Positions 24,683 through 33,596 are shown, counted from the stretch's first letter. The stretch is 38,754 bases of DNA from Lewinellaceae bacterium (GCA_029976695.1 JARQTN010000250.1:1-38754), one strand, 5' to 3'. Program-made: numbers and translations. The notes: generated from the sequence alone by a model not told the origin.

Positions 24683-25624
24683 TTAGTAAATATAGCCTGT
24701 CATTTCACCTCCCTCGACGATCAGATACCGCAACAGGAATCCACCTGCGAGGATCAGGATAGCAGGCAAGGCTGCGGGGATCTTTCGTCCGCGAAGCTTT
24801 GCAATTTCCAGCACCATCGGCAGGAGCAGCCCAAGAAAAACCACGCCCCCCCAGAAAGGAAATGCAAATTCTCCATTCAGGAAGAGGTCTGCTGCAGCAA
24901 GCTGAACTTCAGGACCTGCCAGAAAGCCCATGAAAAGATGCGTGATCAGGAAGAGCTCGATTGCGATAAGGAGCAGGTCGATCCGGCCAAACAAATGAGA
25001 TTCATGGACGCTTTTTGACATCCACATGATTACCGCGGCACCCGTAGAGAGACCGGAAACGAGGAAAAGCGGCCCCAGGATTGCGGTATTCCACAATGGC
25101 CTGGCATTGAATGCCGACAGGAGAATGCCGGTATAGATCCCCAACAATGCGGAAAGGATGATCATGATCCAGGCAATTTTGCGTCTTTGCCTGATGATCC
25201 AGGCTTCGAATTTTTCAAGAACCGGCAGGCGCCAGCTCCAGCCTGGCAGCAACTCTTTCAGGTAACTGGCTGCCCAAAGGAATGACAATGGTGTAATCCC
25301 CATCAAAACCCAGGCCCCCCATGACATGGGAGATTCAATCCTGAAGGTCACATACAGCCTCCAGAAATTCCATTGGTTCTTCAGGTCGATAAAAAGAGCA
25401 AACAACCCGATCACAAGCAGGAATGGCACCAGGAATGTGGACCATTTCACGGCCGTGGGAAGCTCATGGTCCCGCCGCATAATGGTGTAGAGGGATGCAA
25501 AAAACATAATCCCGGCTGCCAGTCCACCCAGAAACAGGTAGACCGGAATCGGCCAGTGCCAAATATCAAGTGTCGGATCAATATGCGGAATGTTTCTTCC
25601 CGAGGTGATGATTTCTTCTTCCAT
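24683..25624 (-). CDS. nrfD: NrfD/PsrC-type quinone-reactive membrane subunit
   Basis: 313 residues with about eight or nine hydrophobic helices. The opening DIWHWPIPVYLFLGGLAAG is typical of PsrC/NrfD subunits, which exchange electrons between the quinone pool and the iron-sulfur subunit of CISM complexes. The length matches PsrC. It lies 5 nt after the ferredoxin subunit gene and 10 nt before the lipoprotein gene, so it is the third gene of a five-gene operon. It anchors the molybdoenzyme to the outer face of the inner membrane. Confidence 0.9.
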   Translation of the reverse strand: MEEEIITSGRNIPHIDPTLDIWHWPIPVYLFLGGLAAGIMFFASLYTIMRRDHELPTAVKWSTFLVPFLLVIGLFALFIDLKNQWNFWRLYVTFRIESPMSWGAWVLMGITPLSFLWAASYLKELLPGWSWRLPVLEKFEAWIIRQRRKIAWIMIILSALLGIYTGILLSAFNARPLWNTAILGPLFLVSGLSTGAAVIMWMSKSVHESHLFGRIDLLLIAIELFLITHLFMGFLAGPEVQLAAADLFLNGEFAFPFWGGVVFLGLLLPMVLEIAKLRGRKIPAALPAILILAGGFLLRYLIVEGGEMTGYIY

Positions 25625-25629
25625 GTTGC

Positions 25630-26163
25630 TTAGATTAAATAGTATACATGCGGTTTTGTACCGGCTTCCGGAGACAGTACTTTAAACTTCCTGGTACGCA
25701 GCTGTTTTGAAATTTCACTTGATGGATCATCCAGGTCCCCAAAGTACATGCATTTCGTTGGGCAAACGGCCACGCAAGCCGGTTGTTTTCCTTCCCGCAC
25801 CCGGTGAATGCAGAAAGTGCATTTGTCCACATGGCCTTCGGGATGGGAATACCGGGCATCGTAGGGACAGGATTCGATACAAGCCCCGCAGCCGATACAT
25901 TTGGCTGCTTCCACCAGTACCACGCCTCCTTCAGCAATGTAACTTGCACCCGTCGGGCAACAGCGCACACAGGGGGCGTTTTCGCAGTGGTTGCAGCGTT
26001 CCGACCTGATTTCCATCTCAAGTTTCGGATAGGTGCCTACAGTTTTCTCGGTGATCCAGTCCCGGCAATATCCATGTGGCACATCATTTTCTATTTGGCA
26101 TGCGACGACACAGTCAGCGCACCCCACGCATTTTTTTGTATCGATCGCCATTGCATATCTCAT
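25630..26163 (-). CDS. Four-cluster ferredoxin subunit of the molybdoenzyme (PsrB/PhsB-like)
   Basis: 177 residues with sixteen cysteines in four [4Fe-4S] patterns: CVGCADCVVAC (Cys12, 15, 18, 22), CNHCENAPCVRCCP, CIGCGACIESCP and CTFC...CVAVCP. This is the electron-transfer subunit linking the catalytic subunit with the NrfD-like anchor. There is no Tat signal, so it is carried out with the catalytic subunit. It lies 11 nt after that gene. All cluster ligands appear intact. Confidence 0.93.
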   Translation of the reverse strand: MRYAMAIDTKKCVGCADCVVACQIENDVPHGYCRDWITEKTVGTYPKLEMEIRSERCNHCENAPCVRCCPTGASYIAEGGVVLVEAAKCIGCGACIESCPYDARYSHPEGHVDKCTFCIHRVREGKQPACVAVCPTKCMYFGDLDDPSSEISKQLRTRKFKVLSPEAGTKPHVYYLI

Positions 26164-26174
26164 AACTCTTCGAT

Positions 26175-28388
26175 TTAGCTGATTTGTTCTTTGATGAATG
26201 TCACAAAATTGCCCCGCATGCCAGTGCCGCCCATGATCGGGTCATCCATGACATTGGTGATCATTTGCGTGTCACTGACACCCTTGCCGTATGCTTGTGT
26301 CAGTTTTTTCGTCACATGGCCAAATCCATGCACCATGTATACCGAGTCCCACCGGATCCGCTCAGTGATCCGGACTTTGATGGGGAGGTCCGAAACGATC
26401 CCGTCCTGGTTTTTCAGCCAGACCTCCTGGCCATTTTCCAAAGACCACTTGCTGGCTACCTTTGGATGCACCCAGACGAAGTTTTCATCCATCAGGTCCG
26501 CGAGGTACGGGTTGTTTGATGTGCGGCTGAAGGTATGCATCGGTGCGCGTCCGTAGTTCAGTCGATAAAACCCTTCCGGGGGTGTCGGGTGAGCGGTATA
26601 ATTTGGTATCGGATCAAACCCGGCCTCTTTCAGTTGCGCTGAGTACAGCTCCACCTTTCCACTCGGCGTATTGAACCAGGGAACCTCATTGTCCGGCTGG
26701 TAGAGCGGGCCTGACTTGCGCGGGAACTTCTTGATCCCCAGCTTTTTCATTTCATCCAGCGAGCTGCCCAGCTGCTCGAGCTGCCATTCCAGCACTTCAG
26801 TAAAATCAGCATACTGGAAATAGTCCTCCAGGCCGAGTCGTTTTCCCAGCTCTTTTGTCATCCACCATGCGGGTTTTGTTTCCCCTAACGGTTCCGCAGC
26901 AGGCATGCGCAAAGCGATATATGGCTCACGGTGCGGGGAAGTACGCAACTCATCATATCTCTCCAGGTAGGTACATTCGGGTAAAATGACATCTGCATAC
27001 CCTGTTATTTCCATTGGCATCGTATCCACCACAACAATGAATTTTGCTTTTTGGGCTGCCTCCTCAAACCGGCCCACATCCGGTATCGTATAAGGCAGGT
27101 TTGTGCCGGCGACGATCCATCCATGAATGGCATATGGCGATTCTTCATCGATCGTCGCATCCAGGAATGTGTTGGCAATGGAAAGGGCAGCAAACGGGTA
27201 TTTCCCGTCCAGGATCTCACGCCAACCCCATTTGGGTTTTGGATATGGTGGATGTGGAAAATCAGGCACTTTCACTTTTTCGGGAAAATAGAAACCTCCC
27301 CTCCTGCCCCAATTTCCAAGAAGGGCATTCAGAATGGCAATCGCCCGGGACCGCTGTGTATCATCACCATACCAGGTCACATGTCGTCCCGGGTGGATAA
27401 TCGCCGCCGGAGAAGCGGCCGCCATCAGCCTGGCCGTCTTGCGGATCAGGTCAGGCTTGATGGTCGTAATCCCGTATGCCCACTCCGGTGTCATTTGCCT
27501 GACATGGTGGGCCAGCTGGTCAAAACCAATCGTATTTTTTTGTACAAAGTCAACATCATACAACTTCTCCTCGATCAGGACATTGATCCATGCGAGGAGC
27601 AGGGCAATATCGGTTGCCGGCTTGATCGGCAGCCAGTACTTTGACTTTCCTGCCGCAATGGAATAGCGCGGATCAACGGTGATGATATCGCCGCCCTTGT
27701 CGATCATGTCCGCCATTTCCTGCACCTGGCCATTGTGCATATTCTCACCGAGGTGCGAGCCGATCAGGACCAGGCACTTTGTATCCCGGATGTCGAGTGG
27801 CTCGGGAGAACCCATCACTTGTCCGAATGTCAGTTTGAACCCGACTTCACGGGGTCCGCGGCATTGCGCGTAGGACGGTGCCGAAGCGTTGACAGAACCC
27901 ATGGCCTTTAGCAAATGGGAGAAATGATGGCCGGCAGAACCGTGATTAAACAAGGCGATGGACTCCGGGCCATATGTTGCAGATAACTCCTGCAACCGCT
28001 TTGCCACGAGGTCCAGGGCTTCATCCCAGGAAGCTTTTCTGAATGTTTGCTTGCCATCCTCCTCGACACGAATGAGTGGTGTCATCAGCCTGTCCGGATC
28101 TTCGTACATCCCTAATCCGCCTGTCCCCCTTGGACACAAACGACCATTGCAATGTGGGTCGTCGTCATGACCGATGATTTTTTGAATGCGCCCCTCCGCG
28201 TCCACATGGGACCAGGCAGCGCATTTCCAAAAGCATACCTCGCAATAGGTCGGGTAACGTTTCATTTCTGAAACAACCGGGTTGTCAAATAAGGATTTAC
28301 CGAATAAACCGGGAATTGTCCGTGAACCCAGGGTGATCCCTCCGATCCCTAAAGCGGAGATCCTGATAAAATCCCTGCGCGACTGCAT
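26175..28388 (-). CDS. Tat-exported molybdopterin oxidoreductase (polysulfide/thiosulfate reductase-like catalytic subunit)
   Basis: 737 residues. A twin-arginine signal (SRRDFIRIS) sends it to the periplasm. The N-terminal [4Fe-4S] ligands are Cys49, Cys52, Cys56 and Cys85 (CEVCFWKC ... CPRG). Cys176 in SYAQCRGP is the best candidate for the molybdenum ligand, as in PsrA/PhsA-type enzymes. The molybdopterin-binding domain is complete to the C-terminus. The family includes polysulfide, thiosulfate, tetrathionate and arsenate enzymes; the rhodanese neighbours favour a sulfur substrate. Sequence alone does not show whether it reduces or oxidises. It is the first gene of the operon with the ferredoxin, NrfD-like and two Cys-tailed lipoprotein genes. 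TAAAGTTG at 28417-28424 (minus) is a one-mismatch -7 element. Confidence 0.88.
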   Translation of the reverse strand: MQSRRDFIRISALGIGGITLGSRTIPGLFGKSLFDNPVVSEMKRYPTYCEVCFWKCAAWSHVDAEGRIQKIIGHDDDPHCNGRLCPRGTGGLGMYEDPDRLMTPLIRVEEDGKQTFRKASWDEALDLVAKRLQELSATYGPESIALFNHGSAGHHFSHLLKAMGSVNASAPSYAQCRGPREVGFKLTFGQVMGSPEPLDIRDTKCLVLIGSHLGENMHNGQVQEMADMIDKGGDIITVDPRYSIAAGKSKYWLPIKPATDIALLLAWINVLIEEKLYDVDFVQKNTIGFDQLAHHVRQMTPEWAYGITTIKPDLIRKTARLMAAASPAAIIHPGRHVTWYGDDTQRSRAIAILNALLGNWGRRGGFYFPEKVKVPDFPHPPYPKPKWGWREILDGKYPFAALSIANTFLDATIDEESPYAIHGWIVAGTNLPYTIPDVGRFEEAAQKAKFIVVVDTMPMEITGYADVILPECTYLERYDELRTSPHREPYIALRMPAAEPLGETKPAWWMTKELGKRLGLEDYFQYADFTEVLEWQLEQLGSSLDEMKKLGIKKFPRKSGPLYQPDNEVPWFNTPSGKVELYSAQLKEAGFDPIPNYTAHPTPPEGFYRLNYGRAPMHTFSRTSNNPYLADLMDENFVWVHPKVASKWSLENGQEVWLKNQDGIVSDLPIKVRITERIRWDSVYMVHGFGHVTKKLTQAYGKGVSDTQMITNVMDDPIMGGTGMRGNFVTFIKEQIS

Positions 28389-28481
28389 ATTCTCGTGCGT
28401 TTTGTGAATAATTGTCCAACTTTACAGAGGTCTAAGTAAGCATATCCGGGACGCTCTAAAGGTGATCTTGGTCAACCCGAC

Positions 28482-28501
28482 ATATGATATTAGCTTCATA
28501 T
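28482..28501. promoter_or_regulatory. Inverted repeat ATATGA-N8-TCATAT between the divergent sulfur genes
   Basis: Perfect 6-bp arms at 28482-28487 and 28496-28501, 43 nt before the cytochrome start and 93 nt before the molybdoenzyme start. The same ACATATGAT stretch and a TCATTT arm at the same spacing occur at 33593-33614, next to a promoter of the other sulfur operon. I read it as a shared operator. Confidence 0.45.
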
Positions 28502-28544
28502 ATTGTGGTTTTTTTTTGTTATTCACTGATGCAGATCATTTTTT

Positions 28545-30479
28545 ATGGATCTCAACCGTAAAAAAGCAGGGGGATCAACCTCTCAAATGTGGCGAATAAA
28601 ACTGGGCATGATATCCATGATGATCCTGGTCTATGCGCTCGGTTGCTTACAAAATGATGATGCCGTTCAGAATGAACCTGCTCACAGAGCGCTCCCCGAA
28701 CTCCTGGGAACCGATGAAACATGTGTCAAGTGCCATGGAAATGTGTCCGGATTCGCACCCGGACACCTCCCGGGAGCAATCGGATGCGCTTCATGCCACC
28801 TGGGTGATCCGAAGGCTGAATCGAAAGAGGAAGCACATAAATCCATGGTCCTGATACCAGGCAACCTCGAGAATGCCTCAGCTACCTGCGGCAATGCTTC
28901 CTGCCATCCGGATATTGTGGACCGGGTGTCAAAGTCGCTGATGACCACGATGGCCGGCGTGGTATCCACAAACCGCCATGTTTTCGATCCCGGGGCTCCT
29001 TCCCTCTCCAACCCGCATATTGAAACGATACGGGATGATCATCCGGCCGACACACACTTGCGGCAACTCTGTGCTTCCTGCCACCTGGGCAGGGAAAAAA
29101 CATCCTTCGGACCCATTGATGAAACCTCCCGGGGAGGAGGGTGCACCGCATGCCACCTGAATTACGCAGACACAGCACTCACAGACCTGAAAGCGTATGT
29201 GGCAGGCGACAAAGAAGGGAAACTCCTGTATACACACCCCGGCCTGACCGTTGAAGTAACCAATGATCATTGCTTTGGTTGCCACAGCCGCTCAGGGAGG
29301 ATTTCCACCAGCTATGAGGGGTGGCATGAAACAACACTCCATGAACTCACCGGACTGACGGACAGTACTTTCAGGGAATTGCAGGATGGGAGGATCTTTC
29401 AAAAATATGCTGCCGATATCCACCATGAACGTGGACTCGAATGCATCGATTGCCATCTTGTCACAGAATTGATGGGGGACGGAAATACATATCGCCACAA
29501 GTCTGAAGCGCTGAAAGTGCAATGTGCGGATTGTCACTTTTCCGGATCCAAAGAGACGATCCCATTCGATGCCCTCAGCGACGAAGAAAAAAAGATCCTG
29601 AATATCCGGGGGAAAGAACCTGGTGCATACCTCCCGGCAGGGAGATCCGGCGAGGCACTGCTCAATTCGTCCGTGTTGCCTGATGGGAGGGCTCTCCTTT
29701 TTGGAAAGAACAGCAGGGACACATTTGAGTTGAGGCCTCCTGCAGATGTATGCCAGAAAGATGCTGTACACTCAAGGCTGACCTGTGAATCCTGCCATAC
29801 CGGTTGGGCCCCGCAATGCCTGGGCTGTCATACCAGCTATGATCCGCTGATCACGGGATATGACCTCCTTGACCAGAAAAAAGTGACCGGAAAATGGAAT
29901 GAATCCATCGGCGTATTTCTTGCTGAGGCTCCTCCCCTTGGGATTGTGATGGAAAAACATGAAGGGATGGAAGTGGAAAAGATCAAGACTTTTATCGCAG
30001 GCATGATCATGACCATAGACCCGTCCGGGTTCCCGGGACACGGTGAGGACACCACCATGTTCAGGCGTCTTTTTGCACCGGTTTCCGCGCATACCACCCA
30101 GGCAGGCGGAAGATCATGCGCATCCTGCCATCTTGACCCGCTTGCACTTGGCTACGGCAGGGGGACCCTGGAATACCAAACGGAAAGCGGGCAGGGAAAA
30201 TGGGTCTTCGAATCGGAATATGTGGCAAACGATCAAGACGGGCTGCCCGAGGACGCCTGGATACCTTTTCTGGGTACCCGCGAAGGGATGACAAGTTCGA
30301 GATCTGTAGCCCGTCCGTTCACAGTTGAAGAACAACAGCGAATCCTGCTTGTCGGTGCATGCCTGACCTGTCATGAGGAAAAAAGTACTGTCATGGAAAG
30401 CAGCCTGGAGGGTTTTGAGGGGGTTTTGGAGAGGAGGAGTTCAGTGTGTATCCTGCCCGGATCCTATAAAAAGAGATAA
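28545..30479 (+). CDS. Exported multihaem cytochrome c (11 CxxCH plus one CX4CH), probable lipoprotein
   Basis: 644 residues. A hydrophobic segment ends in VYALGC (Cys34), a weak lipobox. Haem-attachment motifs begin at Cys60, 81, 176, 200, 243, 300, 327, 414, 425, 525 and 606 (all CxxCH). CGNASCH at 115-121 is a CX4CH site of the kind known in some cytochromes c3. Many other His residues could serve as distal ligands. A region from 335 to 400 has no haem site. It is divergent from the molybdoenzyme operon and ends next to a rhodanese gene, so it probably carries electrons to or from the sulfur enzyme or has its own sulfur-compound activity. A later start at Met15 (28587) would give a more usual signal peptide. 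Confidence 0.85.
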   Translation: MDLNRKKAGGSTSQMWRIKLGMISMMILVYALGCLQNDDAVQNEPAHRALPELLGTDETCVKCHGNVSGFAPGHLPGAIGCASCHLGDPKAESKEEAHKSMVLIPGNLENASATCGNASCHPDIVDRVSKSLMTTMAGVVSTNRHVFDPGAPSLSNPHIETIRDDHPADTHLRQLCASCHLGREKTSFGPIDETSRGGGCTACHLNYADTALTDLKAYVAGDKEGKLLYTHPGLTVEVTNDHCFGCHSRSGRISTSYEGWHETTLHELTGLTDSTFRELQDGRIFQKYAADIHHERGLECIDCHLVTELMGDGNTYRHKSEALKVQCADCHFSGSKETIPFDALSDEEKKILNIRGKEPGAYLPAGRSGEALLNSSVLPDGRALLFGKNSRDTFELRPPADVCQKDAVHSRLTCESCHTGWAPQCLGCHTSYDPLITGYDLLDQKKVTGKWNESIGVFLAEAPPLGIVMEKHEGMEVEKIKTFIAGMIMTIDPSGFPGHGEDTTMFRRLFAPVSAHTTQAGGRSCASCHLDPLALGYGRGTLEYQTESGQGKWVFESEYVANDQDGLPEDAWIPFLGTREGMTSSRSVARPFTVEEQQRILLVGACLTCHEEKSTVMESSLEGFEGVLERRSSVCILPGSYKKR

Positions 30480-30480
30480 T

Positions 30481-30506
30481 CCTGCCGGCACCGTGGTGCC
30501 AGCAGG
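30481..30506. terminator. Hairpin between the convergent cytochrome and rhodanese genes
   Basis: CCTGC and GCAGG plus GGCAC and GTGCC pair, with one C-A mismatch, to a GC-rich stem starting 1 nt after the cytochrome stop codon. No T run follows on either side, so it may end transcription weakly or protect the message end. Confidence 0.5.
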
Positions 30507-30528
30507 ACATCTTGCCACAAAACGCTCA

Positions 30529-31377
30529 TTATTGTACGACTGAATGATTGGCAACCCATTCATTGTAGGCACCGTCAAACACTTTTACATTGGTGTACCC
30601 GAGGATATCCCTGAATGCAACAAATGCCACTGTGGCACGGACACTTGTCTTGCAGTAAAAGATAATCCCCTTGTCATTTGTCAGGCCATTTTCCTGGGCA
30701 ATCTTTTCAAGTTCTGCTTTGGATTTGAATGCCCCGGTATCAGTAAGCAAGTCCTCATAGTTCAGGTTGATGGCACCAGGAATATGTCCTTCACTGCTTT
30801 TCACACCGCTGTATTCATCAGCAGTGCGGACATCTACCAGCGCATAATCCTGCAAATCCTTTTTGGACATCACTTCGTCAAGGGAAGCAAAGACTTCCTC
30901 ATTGACCTTCGGTGTGAAAACCGCTGATTTGGGCTTCGGCACTTCTGCTGTCAGCATAATCCGGGCAGGCCTCCATGTTGCCAGGTCCTTATGGAGAATG
31001 TATACATTATCCTTTCCGATGTATTTCAGGATCCAGTAGACCCGTGAGGAATACTTCTGGGATCCTTCGTCATAGACCACAACTTTATTGTCATCACCCA
31101 CGCCCATGCTTCCAAAAATTTCGGCAAGCTCGGCCGGTGGTTTGATGAGGCCTTTCACATCACCATCCCTGTACAGGCTGTTGTGGTCAACATGCACAGC
31201 CCCTTTTACATGATTTGTTGAATAAGTGCTTGCTTTGCTCGCGTCGAGGATCACCATGTCCTTGTCGCTCTTCATCATCGCCGAAAAATCCTTCGGTGTG
31301 ATCAGGTCCATCTGGGCGGCTAATCCGCCGATCAGGAAGAAAGCAAAAAGAAATGAGAAATATTGCTTGATTTTCAT
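30529..31377 (-). CDS. Exported tandem-rhodanese sulfurtransferase, active loop CKTSVR
   Basis: From the Met at 31377 (282 residues), residues 1-22 are a signal peptide (MKIKQYFSFLFAFFLIGGLA). The ORF extends 17 codons upstream, but that would bury the signal and overlap the porin gene. The N-terminal rhodanese half is inactive (Asp103 in VVVYDEGSQKYSSR). The C-terminal half has Cys242 in FYCKTSVRA. The basic loop resembles thiosulfate-type rhodaneses (CRKGVT) more than mercaptopyruvate-type ones (CGSGVT). It is a paralogue of the 22465-23316 gene. It follows the porin gene by 13 nt, last in a three-gene operon. It probably passes sulfane sulfur within the periplasm, as Sud does in Wolinella. 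Confidence 0.88.
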   Translation of the reverse strand: MKIKQYFSFLFAFFLIGGLAAQMDLITPKDFSAMMKSDKDMVILDASKASTYSTNHVKGAVHVDHNSLYRDGDVKGLIKPPAELAEIFGSMGVGDDNKVVVYDEGSQKYSSRVYWILKYIGKDNVYILHKDLATWRPARIMLTAEVPKPKSAVFTPKVNEEVFASLDEVMSKKDLQDYALVDVRTADEYSGVKSSEGHIPGAINLNYEDLLTDTGAFKSKAELEKIAQENGLTNDKGIIFYCKTSVRATVAFVAFRDILGYTNVKVFDGAYNEWVANHSVVQ

Positions 31378-31390
31378 GATTCTAAAAATT

Positions 31391-32503
31391 TTAAAAAACA
31401 ACCTGGAATTGCACGAGCAGTGCGTCATTGTCCTCTTCCACCGTCCAGTCTTCCTCGGCCCGGTACAGGTAATTGATCTGCACCCTCGTCCATTCGTTAA
31501 AGAAATAGTTCACACCATACGTGATGGTATTGTGGATTGCGACATCGCTGTTGAATTCAAGTTCACCAGAAGCCATATTCAGGTCAGGATCAAATGTTTC
31601 AAATTTGATCACCGGCTGGATATTCCACTTGGTCTTGTACATGGCTTGCACCATGAAGCCGTTCTTTGACTTGCTTCCGTTTACAATGGTGGGTTCCTCG
31701 CCGCAGCCGCCGCCGACCGTGTATGACCCCTTGTCCTGTCCCTGGATGAATTCACCCTGTACCAGGAAGTCTTTGTACTTGAGTTCGAGATCCACGCCAA
31801 AACGACTGCGTTCATCCTGTTGTTCTGCGGATTCACTCAGCGGTTTGTGCAGTCCATGGCGATAGCTTGCCCCGACCGTGATGAAATCAAACGGATGTAC
31901 GGTGATTCTCCCAACGATGTCTTTAGCCTTGTTGTCATCCAGCCTGTTCATTCCGGTACCATTCATGATCGCAATGTTGTACCCGAAGAAGTTCTCCACT
32001 TCGCTGCCGAAGATTTTCAGCTTGCCCGTCGTACCCGAGAACATGATCCCGATGTCACGAAAAGGACCTGCGAGGTTACCCACAACTTCCGACCGGTCAA
32101 TCGTATGCAGCTTGTGGCATGGTGTGGATAGCTCAAGTCCGAAAGGAGATTTGAATTGCCCCACACTTGCTTTGAAATACGGTGCAAAACGGTTGTAGCT
32201 GACAAATACATCGAGAAGAGCAGGCCCGCCAAGTGTGGGGCTGAATTCAAACAATGCATAGTAGGAAAAATCGTAAGGGATATTTCCCATGACACCGAGC
32301 CGCGCGCGGTTAAAGTAAAAGCTGGTCTGATCCAGCGATTCTCCATAGAGATCATTGCCCAGGAATGAATATTCAGCCTGTGGCTGGATATAGCCGATCA
32401 CCTGAACACCATCTTCCGAGGTCGATTCCATGCATCCCTGTCCTTGTAGCATAAACGGGAACATAAGAAGAGAAAGCGCAATTAATAACATCTGCTTTTT
32501 CAT
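31391..32503 (-). CDS. OprP/OprO-like outer-membrane porin
   Basis: 370 residues with a signal peptide (MKKQMLLIALSLLMFPFML..) and a beta-barrel pattern ending in Phe (LLVQFQVVF). FYFNRARLGVMGNI, YYALFEF and ASVGQFKSPFGLE are typical of the phosphate-selective porin O/P family. Such channels favour anions. Lying between two rhodanese genes (gaps of 13 and 47 nt), it may admit thiosulfate or polysulfide rather than phosphate. That is inference from position. Confidence 0.82.
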   Translation of the reverse strand: MKKQMLLIALSLLMFPFMLQGQGCMESTSEDGVQVIGYIQPQAEYSFLGNDLYGESLDQTSFYFNRARLGVMGNIPYDFSYYALFEFSPTLGGPALLDVFVSYNRFAPYFKASVGQFKSPFGLELSTPCHKLHTIDRSEVVGNLAGPFRDIGIMFSGTTGKLKIFGSEVENFFGYNIAIMNGTGMNRLDDNKAKDIVGRITVHPFDFITVGASYRHGLHKPLSESAEQQDERSRFGVDLELKYKDFLVQGEFIQGQDKGSYTVGGGCGEEPTIVNGSKSKNGFMVQAMYKTKWNIQPVIKFETFDPDLNMASGELEFNSDVAIHNTITYGVNYFFNEWTRVQINYLYRAEEDWTVEEDNDALLVQFQVVF

Positions 32504-32550
32504 GGCAATAATTTTAAGTCTTGATTGAATTTGGTGAACGATAGATATCG

Positions 32551-33564
32551 TTATTCACCAGGGGCGTAGAAGTTTCCTTCTGAATCCCAGTAACCAAAAT
32601 TCATCTCACTTGCAGAACCTGCACCTTTCCATGATTTACCAGCAGCGCTTCCGTTTTGCAGTTGTGTATGTACAATACCGTTTGCACCAAAGAGCAAGCT
32701 TTTCGTATCATATCCAAGGACATCAAACCACATGTTGGAGATTGCTGAAGTCTGTCCAGTATAGCAGTAGTTTACGATCGTTGCATCCGGGTTGAAGTAT
32801 TTTAGCCCACCGAGCGAGATCTGCTCATCGAGGCGGTATGCATCTTTCACGTGGCCATAAGCGCTCCATGAACTTTCACTCCATTTGTTATTGACGAAGT
32901 AGTTACTTGAATTGTCGAGCAACGCATCTTTCTTGATGCCCCAGTCTGTCTTGGTAAGCATATACTCGACACGTGCGCGTAGAATGTCTGCCCCATCCGA
33001 AAAACCGGTCCGGATTTCGGGAGCCTCAAAATTACCATTTGGCAATGGATCACCGCTTGTCACCCAGTTCGTGTGCGTATAATCCCCGGCATTGGCATTC
33101 CATTTGCCGGCGAAGTTGCTGTTCCAGCCACTCATCCCCCATTTCAGGCTTTGGGCATTGTAGCCAACAAGACGAAGTGCACCAACCGCACGACCTGCCG
33201 TCTGGCCTGTATAGCAAACAACCAGGATGGGATCGCCATTCGCCTGTTCGGCAGTTGTCAGGATATTACCTAATGTCGTATTTACAGCATTTTTGATGTG
33301 TCCTGCATTAAAATCCTCTTGTGAACGGATATCAATAACAAAGTAATCAGCAACGGAATAGTCGTTTTCATCCACTGTCAGTTTACTTCCAGGCACGACC
33401 CAGCCGGAAAGGTAATCCCCAAAGTCAAGGTTATTCTGGGCCATATAGGAAACCAGTGTGTCAAACTCGGATACTTGCGGGCCTACTGCATCATCCTTAC
33501 AGCTTGAAAAAATAAATAACGTCCCGATTGAAAGGATCGCAAAAAATTGAAAGAACTTTTTCAT
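32551..33564 (-). CDS. Surface lipoprotein with two CYTGQT rhodanese domains
   Basis: 337 residues. The lipoprotein signal ends FIFSSC (Cys22) and the next residues are KDD, matching the Lys-acidic-acidic form of the Bacteroidota surface lipoprotein export signal. Two rhodanese domains follow, each with a Cys: VVCYTGQTAGRA (Cys117) and NYCYTGQTSAIS (Cys267). Both halves keep the same active loop, unlike the TST-type neighbours whose first half is dead. The region between the domains is rich in Trp, Asn and Gly. The TGQT loop differs from the classical CRKGVT and CGSGVT loops. It is the first gene of an operon with the porin and the CKTSVR rhodanese, and probably handles sulfane sulfur at the cell surface. 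Confidence 0.85.
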   Translation of the reverse strand: MKKFFQFFAILSIGTLFIFSSCKDDAVGPQVSEFDTLVSYMAQNNLDFGDYLSGWVVPGSKLTVDENDYSVADYFVIDIRSQEDFNAGHIKNAVNTTLGNILTTAEQANGDPILVVCYTGQTAGRAVGALRLVGYNAQSLKWGMSGWNSNFAGKWNANAGDYTHTNWVTSGDPLPNGNFEAPEIRTGFSDGADILRARVEYMLTKTDWGIKKDALLDNSSNYFVNNKWSESSWSAYGHVKDAYRLDEQISLGGLKYFNPDATIVNYCYTGQTSAISNMWFDVLGYDTKSLLFGANGIVHTQLQNGSAAGKSWKGAGSASEMNFGYWDSEGNFYAPGE

Positions 33565-33596
33565 GGCAAAATGTTTAAGTGATTAAATATGAACAT

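Noticed and set aside
29760-29780. A thirteenth haem site at CQKDAVH
   Set aside because: The spacing does not fit CxxCH, CX4CH or other known attachment motifs because only one Cys precedes the His.
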